This document shows, piece by piece, positions 21,421 to 32,772 of a stretch of 64,000 bases of DNA. Within the stretch, counting starts at the first letter, position 1, and each line of letters begins with the position of its first letter. Source of the DNA: Oncomelania hupensis (lineage: Eukaryota; Mollusca; Gastropoda; Littorinimorpha; Pomatiopsidae); the NCBI GenBank assembly GCA_036898135.1, contig CM072514.1, positions 78,395,442 through 78,459,441 on the forward strand. Direction: 5' to 3'. The position numbers and the translations under genes are program-made. The notes below the pieces were generated by a model, which was not told where the DNA came from, searched no databases, and saw only the letters and a program-made list of their open reading frames with translations.

Positions 21421-22809
21421 TGTAGAGAACGGGTTTTTCCGGTTTTTTTTAAAAATTAAAATTAATTAATGATTTTTTTTTGATTGGCTAAAAGCCTTGA
21501 GCCAATGAATGAAGAGATAGTTTGAATTAGAGGGGAAATTAGTCAGTCGAATGGTTGGTGTTATACTGTGAGGTCGAGTGTGTGTGTAGGCCAAGGATAG
21601 AAGAAAAGTTGAAAGAAAAGAAAAGAAAAGGAAGTTAACTGAAAGAGGAAGAAAGCATTGAAACTAATCAAGGTGTATTGGTTTGTGGTCATTTCTCTCT
21701 GGAAGTGGATTGTTATTTTGTGCTGTAAAAATTACAGGTATTTATAATGTTTTACATGATTGTAAAATGGCGGATAAGTATATTTTTGTATTGAAAGGTA
21801 GTGAGCTGTTGTCCACTGAGATGGAATATTGAATTTTCATTGATGTAATAATATTATTAATTACGTGGGGCGATAGTTGTAGAGTAGTAGATAATGAAAT
21901 ATGAATGGAATGCGTGAGCTTGGTTAATAGTAATTTTCATTCATGAAGTGATTACCTGGATATGAATCAGAATGATAGTGGTGGAGGAAGGAAAGTGGTG
22001 ATCGCATACGAAACAGAATGGGAGAAACGAGGAACAAAGGGAGGTGAGAAGGGGTGAAACTAAAGAAGAATAAATACATTATCCGAGTCAGAGAATTGAC
22101 GTTTCTATATGTATGTTGAAATAGCAGCCAACTGGAGACTAGGGGCCTGTTGGGGCTACTGGCCTACTGGGAGCAGAATTGGCTCTGTCCTGTCCGAAGC
22201 GAGGACAAGGTGATCGCCAGAAGCATCGGAGGGGAATCGACTCTGTTTCCACACTTGTTCAAGACAACGTTTTCTCCGAGCGGACTGGGGCAGGAAGCTA
22301 GTCCCTCCGCTCGTCGACGCTCATCTATCGTCGACATTCATCTATCGTCGACCCTCGTCTCGCGTCGACGTATCTTTGGCAACGTGTGCCAGATTGTGTG
22401 AAACCGTGATACTCGAAGAAAATAAGGTACTGTAAAGTTTGCGCATTTGTTGCATTGACCAGGACAAGAAATTGCCGGTCTCGATTATCCGTCCCGAGTG
22501 TTCAGGCTCGTCGACGTCACGTTCCTATGAAACATTGGGATAAGCCCAACTGTGTTAGATTAACTGTATGAAAGAATTGGAGTGAAAGTGTGATATACAA
22601 TTGTTGATTATTTATATAAATTTTTGAAAACGTGGAACGGGTATCTGGTGTTGGTGTTTGTCTGTGTTGGGAAGAGTCCGTACGTTTGTGGGTGTGTCAG
22701 TAAACAGAGAACGTGCACGCACGCATATTCCGCTATAGAAGTCAGATATATTTTGCACACACTCAGATAGTATAAACAGGCATCCACACTGAAATATCCA
22801 TCCATTACA
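21421..22809 (+). mobile_element. Solo LTR 2 (1389 bp) inserted in the Mag-like pol, TSD acgtg
   Basis: A 5-bp repeat acgtg (21416-21420 and 22810-22814) flanks a 1389-bp noncoding block starting tagagaacggg and ending atccattaca. If the terminus is read as tgta...taca, only a 3-bp acg repeat remains, so the exact edge is uncertain by two bases. The pol sequence continues on either side. The last ~370 bp match 42215-42487, another copy with the same ending. No coding sequence seen; small ORFs inside are spurious. Confidence 0.62.
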
Positions 22810-22814
22810 ACGTG

Positions 22815-24356
22815 GTATCCAGTAATGATCCTCACAGAAGACGACGTTTAGGCTCAAGTGAGCGTCGTAACATCAAACTGGCCAGTATCCGATGCCAAAT
22901 TGGACAAAATCAGAGCAGAGACGCAGAGTGATGTCACACTGAAGTGCGCCATTGAGTAGAATAAGGATGGCCAGCGTACACAGAAGATGTGAAGCTCGCT
23001 TCAACAAACATCTTCGCAATCCCTGGAGAACTGAGCGTAGTCAATGTCATTCTCACCAAAGGGGAGAGAATAGTCGTGCCATACTCGATGAGGAATGAAA
23101 TTTTAAACTGCGTACATAAAGGACATCTAGGTATGACTAAATGCAGAGAGCGTGCAAACCAGTGTGTTTGGTGGCCACAAAATCGTAAAAGATATAAAAG
23201 ACATATAAGTTCCTTCATGTAAATACTGTAGGACGGAAGCCTTCGCAACGCAGCGACCTCTGATTTCTTCACAGTTGCCAGATCGCCCCTTCCAGAACGT
23301 AGGCGTCGACATTTGTGAACTGGAGGGGAAACGTTATCTTGTGTCCATAGACTATTACTCAAGATGAATCGACATCGGATACTTGAATAGCCTGTCATCC
23401 AGTGAAGTCATCGGGAAACTGAAGAACAATTCTGCATTCCATGGGATACCATAAATTGTCATCTCAGATAACGGGACACAGTTCAGTTCTGCGGAATTCA
23501 AGAAATTCTCAGAAGAGTTAAATTTTCAGCATACAACTTCCAATTCGCAATATCCACAGTTAAATGGGGAGCGGGTGAGAGCCGTCAAAACAGCAGAAGA
23601 CACAATAATACAAGAAGACGCGTTCAGAGCAGTACTCGTCTATCGCTCAAATCTCAATCCAGCATCAGGAGCGAGCCCAGCAGGAATCGCCCTAGGCGCA
23701 AGTTGAGAACAACGCTTCGATGTTGCCTCAGAATCTGAAGTCATGTTTTGTGGATCCTAAAGTTCTCAGATCACGTGACAAACAAAGCAAAGCAGAAAAA
23801 GAACTATGATCGCCATCACGGTGTGAAGTCACTCCCTGAGCTCCAGCCCGGAGGCCAAGTCCTCGTCAAAATTGATGGAGAGAAAGGAGGGTGGAAGCAG
23901 CAAGCCGAATTGAAAGAAAAATGTGCGCCGAGGTCGTACATACTATACTAAGACCTCCGGTGGACTGATCAGACGCAACCGCAAACATTTGTGTCTATAC
24001 CCGTAGTCTCCCGACGACCGCCTCACCTTTGCAGCAAAAGCATAGCAGTGTTCGTGCCCAGCAGTGTACCAGTGACTCAGCAGAGCCAGCAGCAGATGAC
24101 AAGAGAGTCGCTGCCAGACCGCAGGTCCATGATGATGTCACCGAGGCCGCACTTGTTCCAGCAGCCGGGGCCGCCATCGCCGCAAAAGTCTCCGCCAGTA
24201 CAGCTGCCTGAGAGGCCAGCCCTAGCCGTGCCGCCGCCGAAACAACCCGAGCCTAGTGGACACTCGTTCCTAGCATCACCCTACCATACACGTAGTGGTA
24301 GAATGTTCCACAAGACAAGCCAGGCTCCTAAATTGAATAGCTTGAGATTGTATTGA
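22815..24356 (+). pseudogene. Mag-like gypsy pol: integrase remnant and C-terminal tail
   Basis: Frames at 22990-23230 carry the zinc-binding region ([20 protein letters not shown], then KYCRTEAF). At 23296-23480 follow VGVDICELEGKRYLVSIDYY (first Asp) and IVISDNGTQFSS (second Asp), then NGERVRAVKTAED (Glu), so the D,D-35-E triad can be traced despite many stops. Later frames give NKAKQKKNYDRHHGVKSLPE (23770-23830) and a proline-rich tail ending YHTRSGRMFHK (about 24282-24315), the usual end of Mag-like pol. A 3' LTR is not clearly defined, though 24485-24527 recurs at 54662-54706. Confidence 0.82.
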
Positions 24357-25833
24357 GATTTGAGTTATGTGCTAAGGATAATTGCGCTCTTTCAAATGTG
24401 CTCGTAGTGTTAGCGTTCATTTGTGTTCATGTATCTATGATGTGCGCATGGTAGATTTTGTAAATTGCTTATGTTACATCAGTACATTTTATGTTAATCT
24501 GATGAATAAAACTTGATGCAACAACAAGTTTGAACAGTTAAATTGCAGTGATGTGCAAGTTTATATGAAGTGGAAGTATTCATTATAATAATGTTTTTCA
24601 AGTGCCTTTGACTAGAATGTATAATATTGAATTTCAAGAAAAGACATTTATTATAACTTCATAGAATAGAAAGTGAAATGTTCAGGCAGAACTGTGAAGA
24701 TGATGAACATTCATTCCGTGAAGAGACTCAGTGTGAATGATGATTAATTCATAAAGTTTGTTTTAACAATAACTCTTTGTGAAGAAGAGAAGAAGAAAAA
24801 AGTGCTAGAATAAATTGCATCTTGTTTCTTCTTCCAGAGACTTTAAACAGCTCATGACTTCAGTCAAGGTTTGACTTTATAGTTTGAGTTGTGCTGGTAG
24901 TTTCAGTTCATTATGCTCTGCAACAAATCTGAAAAAAAAAACATATTAAGAGACTGTAAAGAATACTAAAATCTTACGATGGGAGGTGTGTTGAGATCAA
25001 TACTGGATTACTTCCCTTTGATCACTTTACACCATGTTTGTAACGAATCTTCTGGTTTGGAGATTAAATAACAGGCTTCCACTGCATCATGGCGTCTGAA
25101 TAACTGCTTTTATGAATCCTGCACTAAAACGCCGAAATACAAGTAAAACCAACCTGACAAACACTACGACTACATCAAAACAGAAACAAAACAAAACAAA
25201 AAAGATAAAATGATAACCTAGATATACTGCGCCCCAACTCCTTCGGATGAGAGTATAAACCGAGGTGTAATATGTGCACGCATGCATTCCATCGTATGGA
25301 CTTTAACGATCCTGACGCTCATGTCCTAGACGGGTGACGCCCAGCGCATTAGGTCCTTTCCTTCCCACCCCAGATCCCAGGATTGTGCTCAGTCGTCCTG
25401 GCGTCATACCATGCGCCCAAAGGTTTCAAGTGCCCGTCTCGAGCTGGAAAATTGTCATTTTAAGAACTATAAAATCAATAAAATTACATCTTTTGCTGAA
25501 TGAAGCTGGGAAAAATCACACAACGACGACTGCCTTGTTTGTGAGTGAACGGGCTGCATGGTTAACACAGGTTCAAGCACCGGCGTTTAATCAACATTTG
25601 GCGTGTAACAACGAGATGCTTTGAAAGGATACATTGTTAGTTGCAAGTGCTGAAATAGTATAGCCCATATCCCGCCTGTGTTCCTGATTGAAATTTCGGG
25701 CAGCTCGCCGTGATAAAATGTATCAAAATGCAAGGAGGACACACCCACCAGATAGCGATTTTGTTTTAACTGTTTATATCTGGGATATTAGTATTCACCC
25801 TCTGTAGTGATTCTTTATACGGAATGTCATTTG
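24357..25833. other. Post-gypsy stretch and intron, no gene seen
   Basis: The first ~600 bp after the pol tail may include a decayed LTR: a segment with tgttaatctgatgaata at 24493-24509 matches one at 54674-54690. Beyond about 24960 I see nothing I can identify. Confidence 0.4.
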
Positions 25834-26251
25834 TAATACCCCGGTGCCGGGTTTTCTCTATAAATACTAGTAGTATCCCCACTTTGTGGAAATTTAGTAC
25901 TGTAAATTACCACTGTTTTATCATTCTCATTTATTCTTTCTCGTTCATAATCTGTTCTATCAATCTACTATCTTTTGTCTTCTTCTCTATACAAGTCACA
26001 CACCTTTTTCTAGAAAACTCCTCTTCTTTGTATGGGGTTCTATTGGGTCAGCTTGGGGATATTGGACGCTTTCTGCCAAATGGCCACTAGGGCTTTATGA
26101 TGTTATTAGCAATTCAGGCATTTTATATGCACGCGTTTTGTTAATATTTTTAATAAATTTTATATTCTATTTTGTTTTGTAAAGAGACTTTTTAAACTGA
26201 TTGGAGTGAGTCCTGATTCGGGTCTTTGCAGTCCGCTGGATCCTATAAACA
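25834..26251 (+). repeat. GCGGATC-tail repeat, copy a (diverged)
   Basis: Matches the family at 33790-34376 and 39538-40161: ggtgccggg, tataaatac-tagtatccccactt, tggaaatttagt, attggacgctttctgcca, tgatgttatta, and agtccgctgga at its right end (26231-26241). No coding frame. Probably a SINE or other non-autonomous retroelement. Confidence 0.65.
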
Positions 26252-26560
26252 ATGAGTAACTGTCACTTGTAATCGTGGCACCTCAGCAGTACGTTAATAA
26301 CACGGCCATTCTGTCAAAGTACTTGTACTCAAATAAACATACAAACATACATGACATGCAAGATCAAAGATGGCGGATCAGTAGTTCCGGGCGTTTTGCA
26401 ACGCACTTGACGCCTTTAAGTAACTATTTAAACTGGTGAATGCGCCATTAACAATGTATTGTTCTTATTTTTTTCGCCTAATAGCTCAAAAAATTGTTCA
26501 AGGCGCTGGCTAAAATCAGAATCTAAATCAATTCGCTAATTTAATTTACTTCGATATTTA
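26252..26560. other. Intron sequence, nothing recognised
   Basis: A short noncoding gap between repeat copy a and the CR1-like fragment. Confidence 0.4.
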
Positions 26561-27127
26561 CTTTAATACTGTGTCTGTCTACTCTCCTTCACGCACTTTA
26601 AGATCTTCTGCTGACACTCACACACTCAAGGTTCCCGTCACCCGCACTAAGACATACGGCCAACGTGCATTCGCTTACTCTGCACCCAAGCAGTGGAATT
26701 CCCTTCCCTCCCATATCCGCAACATACAATCAACACAGGCATTCAAAAAGGCCCTCAAAACCAACCTCTTCAAACTGCATTATTCAGACTGATTTGTATC
26801 CCGCTGCCATTCTCTCCTATTTTGTTTATGTCTGATCTGTAAGTGTTTACACGGCTGTAAATACTTATACTGTTTTCCTTTCCTGGGTCTATCCGGGCAT
26901 ATAAATAGCTGTAAATAAGTTTTTGCTATTCTATTTTTGTCTTTTTTGTCATTTTGTACATAGTATTAAATAGTTCTTACTTTTACTGTTCCCTCTTTTG
27001 GTGTATCGTAACAAAAACGATGTTTGATCGAGTGCATGTATTTGTATGTATTGACTATGTAAAGCGCGGTGAGTCTGGTCGTAGGCTGGAGTACCCGCTA
27101 TATAAAAGCCAGTTATTATTATATTAT
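26561..27127 (+). mobile_element. CR1/L2-like LINE, copy 1 (3' end)
   Basis: The coding end at 26571-26792 gives SRTLRSSADTHTLKVPVTRT, YGQRAFAYSAPKQWNSLPSH and TQAFKKALKTNLF, which is the C-terminal block of CR1/L2-like LINEs and nearly parallels 29240-29444. A ~330-bp 3' UTR ends gctatataaaagccagttattattat at about 27127. Only 22 nt separate this tail from the ABCA exon at 27150. Confidence 0.8.
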
Positions 27128-27149
27128 TTTGAATGAACTGTGCTTTCAG

Positions 27150-27335
27150 TACCACCAAGCTTGATAGACAACGGAATGATTTAGCCAAAACATTCAAGGC
27201 CATATTGGAAAGCAAGCACGAGGTGGAAAAAATGAGCGGTAGAGGGCTCGACAACTATCAATGGTTCCACGAAAAAGCGGACAAACTCGGCCTGAACAAT
27301 TACAATGAGAAAGTAATTGTGGCAGCGGATGTCAT
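27150..27335 (+). CDS. ABCA: ABCA transporter exon: extracellular loop 2, first part
   Basis: Bounded by the acceptor ctgtgctttcag (AG 27148-27149) and the donor gtaagt (27336). It encodes TTKLDRQRNDLAKTFKAILE, KHEVEKMSGRG, and NYQWFHEKADKLGLNNYNEK ending VIVAADV-M, in the position of the poorly conserved extracellular loop of ABCA TMD2. Its phases fit: one base completes the codon left open at 15544, and two bases are passed on to 34601. The loop sequence is not diagnostic by itself; the call rests on splice sites, phase and order. A CR1-like LINE tail ends 22 nt upstream of the exon. Confidence 0.78.
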
Positions 27336-27633
27336 GTAAGTAAGTGACTGTCAGGAGATACTAATATTAGTATATCATCGGGCGTTGCCGATATTTTTAT
27401 TGGAACATTCACTAAATGTGATGCACATAAAATAATTTTGCTTATTCTGGCTATGTATAGGAGGATATGGCTTCTTGTGCCAAAAAAATTAAATTCTTCT
27501 CTCTCTCATTAACTCTTTTTAATTTTTTTTTTTTACGGACATCATCAAAATAAGCGCCAAATAAAATAATAATCATCCGGATACAAATCAAAACAAACAA
27601 AGCATACATACATAGCAAAACGTATATTGGTAA

Positions 27634-27728
27634 ATTATTTTATAACACGCACCAGAAGTTTATGACAATTTGGCGAGCCTGCCAGGATCCAGATTGTCAT
27701 AAACTTCTGGTGCGTGTAATAAAATAAT
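27634..27728. repeat. 36-bp inverted repeat around a 23-nt loop
   Basis: The left arm 27634-27669 (...accagaagtttatgacaat) and right arm 27693-27728 (attgtcataaacttctggt...) are reverse complements with one mismatch. The loop is ttggcgagcctgccagg plus atccag. The right arm continues into sequence shared with 33438-33535, and the loop motif recurs twice at 51160-51230. Confidence 0.88.
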
Positions 27729-28392
27729 CAGCTTTATTCTCAGAAGATTCCTAAAAACTTGATATTAGTTTCTAAACAGTTTTTAATGTTCCAATTTCAC
27801 GTATACACGCATTCATCAAAAGCCTTTCTTATACAACTACACAAGTTGAGACAGAGAGACAAACTTGAAACACTGAACAGTTGGATGATGATGTATTTTC
27901 ATCATGTAGGCCTAGTAAAACGTCGAGTTTATTCATTAAGTCAATTATTTATTATCACCTTCAAAAGTTTAGCCCGTTTAATTATTTTCTTTTTTTGTAC
28001 ATTTTGCATATAATTTATAATTGTGAACTCGCATTTTGAGTCACCGGAAGTGACCCCGGAAGTGACCTACCGGATGTTTTGATTATTACATTATATAAAC
28101 ATCATATATGCTTATAGTTCTTATATATTGTTTACAATTGATTGTTGTTTAATATTTCGATTACTACTTTTATAAACATTTAAAGATTAGACACCTATAT
28201 TTATGAGACCCATTATTTGTTTTCAGGGTCGCCTCTTTTCCTATCTGGCCTCTTGTCCTATCTCATCTCTTAGAAGTAATAAATTCCTTGCTTGAGCTTT
28301 GTACCACACGCCTGGTCTTGGTGGACATATGCAAACCAACTTGTGTGTGTATGAATGACTCTTCCTTCTATCAACACACCCAACTCATTTTC
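27729..28392. other. Intron; left part belongs to the palindrome-associated repeat
   Basis: 27693-27790 matches 33438-33535 (cataaactt..ggtgcgtgt, agctttattctca, gatattagttt). The rest shows no gene. A tandem ccggaagtgacc occurs at 28048-28071. Confidence 0.45.
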
Positions 28393-29560
28393 GCATTTCT
28401 GGTTCTGTTTTGGCTTGGTTCAGATCTTATCTGTCCGATCGCACGCAATCAGTTGTAATTAGTGACCATGTTTCCGACAAAGCAGACATGGTATTTGGAG
28501 TTCCACAGGGATCGGTTCTTGGCCCAGTTTCGTTCGTAATGTATACGAAGCCTTTACTGTCGCTGATCGAGAAACATGGAATCAGTAATGAGGCCTTTGC
28601 CGATGACACTCAGCTCTAAAAGTCGAGTCCACCAACTGAGCTAGGTGCTTCTGTCCAGACCGTGCAAAATTGCATTTCAGATGTAAGGGCATGGATGACG
28701 CAGAACAAACTCAAATTAAACGACGATAAAACCGAAGCCCTGATGATAAGCAATTAAAAAGCATCATACACTTCTTCCCTCCCCAATTTTTTTCGTGTTG
28801 GAAGTTCAGATGTTACTTTCTCCTCATTCGCAAGAAACCTTGGATACTTTATGTCCGATGACATGTCGCTAGATACTCACGTTACTCAAGTCTGTCGGTC
28901 AGCCTACGCCGCTATACGTCAGATTAGTTCCATCCGTTGTTATTTGACGGTTGAAGCCACCAAAACCTTAGTCTGCGCTCTTGTGCTTTCCAGACTAGAC
29001 TACTGTAATTCTCTTCTGTCAGGAAGCCCCATTGTTAGTAAATTACAGAAAGTTCAAAACTCCGCTGCAAGACTGGTCCTTAAGGCTAAAAAGCGAGATC
29101 ATATCACGCCATTACTCCATAAACTACACTGGCTCCCTGTACAAGCCAGAATTGACTATAAATTATCTGTTCTTTGCCACAATTTCTTTTCTGATTCCTG
29201 TCCTTCATATTTATCTCAACTACTCTCGGTCTCTACTCCTTCCCGCCAGTTGCGCTCCTCTGCTGACTCGCGCACCCTGTGCATCCCTAGAATCCGCACG
29301 AAATCCTACGGAGCGAGAGCATTTGCTTATTCTGCCCCGAAACAATGGAACAATTTACGAGCACATATTCGACTTATTCCTACCACTCAAGCCTTCAAGC
29401 GAGCACTTAAAACACACCTGTTCAGACAATGCTACTCTGACTGATCATATTTTATTTTCTGATCCTGTGCTGCTCTCTGTGATTATGACTGTCTTGACTG
29501 AGGTTCGATATGCACTATCCATGCCTGATTCTTAACTTATTGTTTTGTATACATGTATTG
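28393..29560 (+). mobile_element. CR1/L2-like LINE, copy 2 (RT to C-terminus), interrupted by LINE-C
   Basis: Begins in the RT domain: GSVLAWFRSYLSDRTQSVVI, GVPQGSVLGPVSFVMYT (motif B) and EAFADDTQL (F-A-D-D catalytic box) at about 28595. A stop follows at 28618, then VRAWMTQNKLKLNDDKTEA. After further stops the frame 28851-29444 covers VLSRLDYCNSLLSGSP, LQKVQNSAARLVLK, HITPLLHKLHWLPVQARIDY and the C-terminal YGARAFAYSAPKQWNNL block. It is 5'-truncated within the RT. Its 3' UTR is broken by LINE-C and appears to resume at about 33205, ending with the CR1-type tail at 33410. Confidence 0.87.
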
Positions 29561-32500
29561 TCATTGTCAACGAATTTAGTGTCTGTTGCAGATATGTCCT
29601 GACATGTTTATGTGTAGTGGTTTATATTCCCCCTGAAAATTCAGTTTATGTGAACAGGAACGCCTTTCAAGAACTGGCTGATACTCTGACTAATTGGAAT
29701 GACGATTGTAATGTAGTTATGTTGGGTGACTTCAATGCTAGGACGGGTACAGTTAGGGACTTTGTAGAAGATGAACAAGAAGTGGATAATTTTATTGCCA
29801 GTACTGCCGATTTAATTGATGTTTACGGTATTCAGAAAGTTAGGGTATCCCAGGACAGTAATGTAAACAATTTTGGCAACTCTCTCATAGATTTCTGTAT
29901 TACACAGAACTTATTGATCGTCAATGGTAGAGCCGGCGATGATGCTAGTGTAGGTAGACCTACTTGCAAAGGTGTTAGCGTAGTTGATTATGTGGTTGCC
30001 TCCCCTGCCATGTTTACCCATGTTGCTAGGTTTACCGTTGGCGACTTTGATGAGTGTCTCTCGGATGTCCATAGCCCTTTATTTTTTACATTAGCCTTTA
30101 ATGATCTTTTGTTTGAAGATAATCCCTTAGTGAGTGATCTTAATATCCATTCTGTTAATAAACCTTTCAAGCCAATATGGGAAAAAGAATCTCAGAATGT
30201 TTTCATAGACAGCATTGATGATGAGCGTGTTCAAGATGTTAGGCTTACGCTGGAGCACCTCTTACACAGTGGGCAGGATATAGCTCAAGTCGATGTTAAT
30301 AAAATTAACAAAGAAATTGCTGATATTTTATTGTCTGCTGCCAGCAATGCCGACATGCTAAGAAACATCAGCAATAATAGGGCGAAGAAGAAGAAGAAAA
30401 AAATGCCGTGGTTTGATGGCGAATGTAGGCTGAAAAGAAAAGTTTTTCGTAACGCTAAACGAAAGCATGCCCGTGTTCACGATCAGAATTCGGGGGAATT
30501 GAGGAAACAAGCGTACAAAGCATACAAAAGCACTGTTTGTAGGAAGTTTAATGCACATAGAAGAAATATGCATGCCAGTTTACGTACAATGAAGTGTAGA
30601 GATTCTAAAGCATATTGGAAGTTTTTGAATGAGCGCTCGAATAATGAACCACCTAATGTATCTATGCCTACACACGATGACTTTGTTAATTATTTTGAAG
30701 AGCTTGGTAACATCCCTGAGAATGAAATTCTACATCCTACAGACCCCCTTGACACCGAAACACACGTATTTGATAATAATAGTTTAAATGCTGATATTAC
30801 ACAAGAGGAGGTGTTAAAATCTATTAGAAAATTAAAAAATAATAAAGCTTGTGGTATTGATTATATTCTGAACGAGTTCTTAAAGGCTTCTTCTCCAAAG
30901 TTGTTAAATACTATCACAATGTTGTTTAATCTTGTTTTAAGCAGTGGTAAAATTCCAGATGACTGGTCAGTTGGCATAATTTGCCCGTTGTATAAAGGTA
31001 AAGGGGATAGGTTAAATGTAGATAATTATAGAGGTATAACGGTGCTTAGCTGTATGGGTAAACTTTTCACCAGCGTAATTAATGACAGGATTAACATATT
31101 TCTAGACTCAAATAATTTGTTAGGCAATGAACAAGCAGGTTTTAGGAAAGGATATTCAACCACTGACCACGTTTTTACTCTTTATTGCTTAATTGACATT
31201 TATTTGCAGCAAAGGAAAAAATTGTTTTGTACGTTTATTGATTATAAAAAAGCATTTGACAATGTACAGCGTAGTATGCTTTGGGAGAAGCTAATTAAAA
31301 CTGGTATTACTGGAAGAGTTTTGACAGTGATTAAAGATATGTATGAAAAAGCCAAGTCATGTGTTAGAACCCATGATGGTCTGTCATCTACTTTTTTTAC
31401 GTGTAACGCTGGAGTGAGGCAAGGAGAAAATCTGTCACCTGTATTATTTTCTTTGTTTTTGAATGATTTAAGGTCTTTCTTTGCAGAACATATCGACGGG
31501 TTATCATTGCCACAGAATTTGGCGAATGGCCTCGGCTTTTCTGATGTTGAACAGTATTTTCATTTGTTTTTGTTACTCTATGCTGATGATACTGTCATTT
31601 TATCAGAGTCTGCTGAAGACATGCAGAAGGCCTTAGATATTTTAGATCTATACTGTACAAAATTTGGATTGTGTTTAAATATTGCAAAAACGAAAGTGAT
31701 GATTTTTTCCCGCGGTAAAGTTAGAAGGTTGCCTGTTTTTAAGTTTAAAAATGTAATTCTTGAAATTGTTTGGGAATATAAATATCTGGGTACCCTTTTT
31801 CAATATAATAACAAATTTCAAAAAAATATCAGATCCATGAGTGTATCAGCTGAACGTGCTATGTTTGCGCTTTTAAAAAAATGTAGAAAACTGGATTTGC
31901 CCCTTGATATTCAGTTAGATCTTTTTGATAAATGTGTAAAACCGATTTTATTGTATAACTGCGAGGTATGGGCCCATGAAAAAATGATAATATGTGATCG
32001 ATTACAACTAAAATTTTTGAAATTGATTCTTAATGTTAAAACTAGTACGCCGACCTGTATGGTTTTAGGTGAAGTTGGCTGTTTTCCTGTTTCCTTAGAT
32101 GCTAAATGCAGGCTACTCTGTTTCTGGTATAAACTTTGTATTGATTGTTGCAATGATTCTGTTAGAATGTCAGTACTTATGTTTCGACTATGCTCTTATT
32201 TATTTTTTAATTCTGAGTATAAACTATCCTGGCTATGTACTGTTCGCTCTCTGCTAAATGATCTTGGTCTGTCTTTCATTTGGTTAAACGGCTGTAAATA
32301 CTCTTTGAATTGTTTTAAGACCATGGTCAAACAACGCTTGAGAGACCAGTTCTTGCAAACCTGGCATCAGGATGTATTCGCTCATAATGCTTGTATTACG
32401 TATCGAATTTTTAAGAGTACGTTCTGTTTTGAAGATTATTTAGTTTCCTTGTCACCTCTATCGAGAAGAAACTTATTGAAATTTAGGCTCAGCTGTCACA

Positions 32501-32772
32501 AACTGCCAATTCAATCACTTAGATATTTGAATATTCAGAGAGAAGATAGAATGTGTACTCTGTGTGATCTGGATGAACTAGGTGATGAATTTCATTATCT
32601 GTTTAGATGTACAAATTCTGTGTTGGTTATTAACAGACTTTCTTTAATACCTCAATACTTCAGGAATCACCCGAATGCCTATAAGTTAAATCAGTTATTG
32701 AACTCTAAATCTAAACGCAGATTGTCTGATTTGAGCCGTTTTATAGGGATTATTTTTTCACTTTTCCAGTAG
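29545..32772 (+). CDS. LINE-C polyprotein: partial endonuclease plus reverse transcriptase, 1075-aa open frame
   Basis: A continuous frame with apurinic-type endonuclease motifs VVYIPPENSVY, MLGDFNARTG (about residue 60), VSVVDYVVASP and SDVHSPLFF. RT motifs follow: PDDWSVGIICPLYKGKGDR, LGNEQAGFRKGYSTTDHVF, FCTFIDYKKAFDNVQ (motif A Asp), AGVRQGENLSPVLFSLFLND, and the catalytic YADDTVILSE (Y679-D682). A C-terminal C-x2-C...H-x4-C motif (CTLC...EFHYLFRC) precedes the end. The first ~20 residues are probably flank, because the N-terminal endonuclease half is missing (5' truncation near 29580). No stop interrupts the remaining 1050 codons, so it is young. Exact LINE clade not assigned. Confidence 0.9.
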   Translation: MYTCIVIVNEFSVCCRYVLTCLCVVVYIPPENSVYVNRNAFQELADTLTNWNDDCNVVMLGDFNARTGTVRDFVEDEQEVDNFIASTADLIDVYGIQKVRVSQDSNVNNFGNSLIDFCITQNLLIVNGRAGDDASVGRPTCKGVSVVDYVVASPAMFTHVARFTVGDFDECLSDVHSPLFFTLAFNDLLFEDNPLVSDLNIHSVNKPFKPIWEKESQNVFIDSIDDERVQDVRLTLEHLLHSGQDIAQVDVNKINKEIADILLSAASNADMLRNISNNRAKKKKKKMPWFDGECRLKRKVFRNAKRKHARVHDQNSGELRKQAYKAYKSTVCRKFNAHRRNMHASLRTMKCRDSKAYWKFLNERSNNEPPNVSMPTHDDFVNYFEELGNIPENEILHPTDPLDTETHVFDNNSLNADITQEEVLKSIRKLKNNKACGIDYILNEFLKASSPKLLNTITMLFNLVLSSGKIPDDWSVGIICPLYKGKGDRLNVDNYRGITVLSCMGKLFTSVINDRINIFLDSNNLLGNEQAGFRKGYSTTDHVFTLYCLIDIYLQQRKKLFCTFIDYKKAFDNVQRSMLWEKLIKTGITGRVLTVIKDMYEKAKSCVRTHDGLSSTFFTCNAGVRQGENLSPVLFSLFLNDLRSFFAEHIDGLSLPQNLANGLGFSDVEQYFHLFLLLYADDTVILSESAEDMQKALDILDLYCTKFGLCLNIAKTKVMIFSRGKVRRLPVFKFKNVILEIVWEYKYLGTLFQYNNKFQKNIRSMSVSAERAMFALLKKCRKLDLPLDIQLDLFDKCVKPILLYNCEVWAHEKMIICDRLQLKFLKLILNVKTSTPTCMVLGEVGCFPVSLDAKCRLLCFWYKLCIDCCNDSVRMSVLMFRLCSYLFFNSEYKLSWLCTVRSLLNDLGLSFIWLNGCKYSLNCFKTMVKQRLRDQFLQTWHQDVFAHNACITYRIFKSTFCFEDYLVSLSPLSRRNLLKFRLSCHKLPIQSLRYLNIQREDRMCTLCDLDELGDEFHYLFRCTNSVLVINRLSLIPQYFRNHPNAYKLNQLLNSKSKRRLSDLSRFIGIIFSLFQ

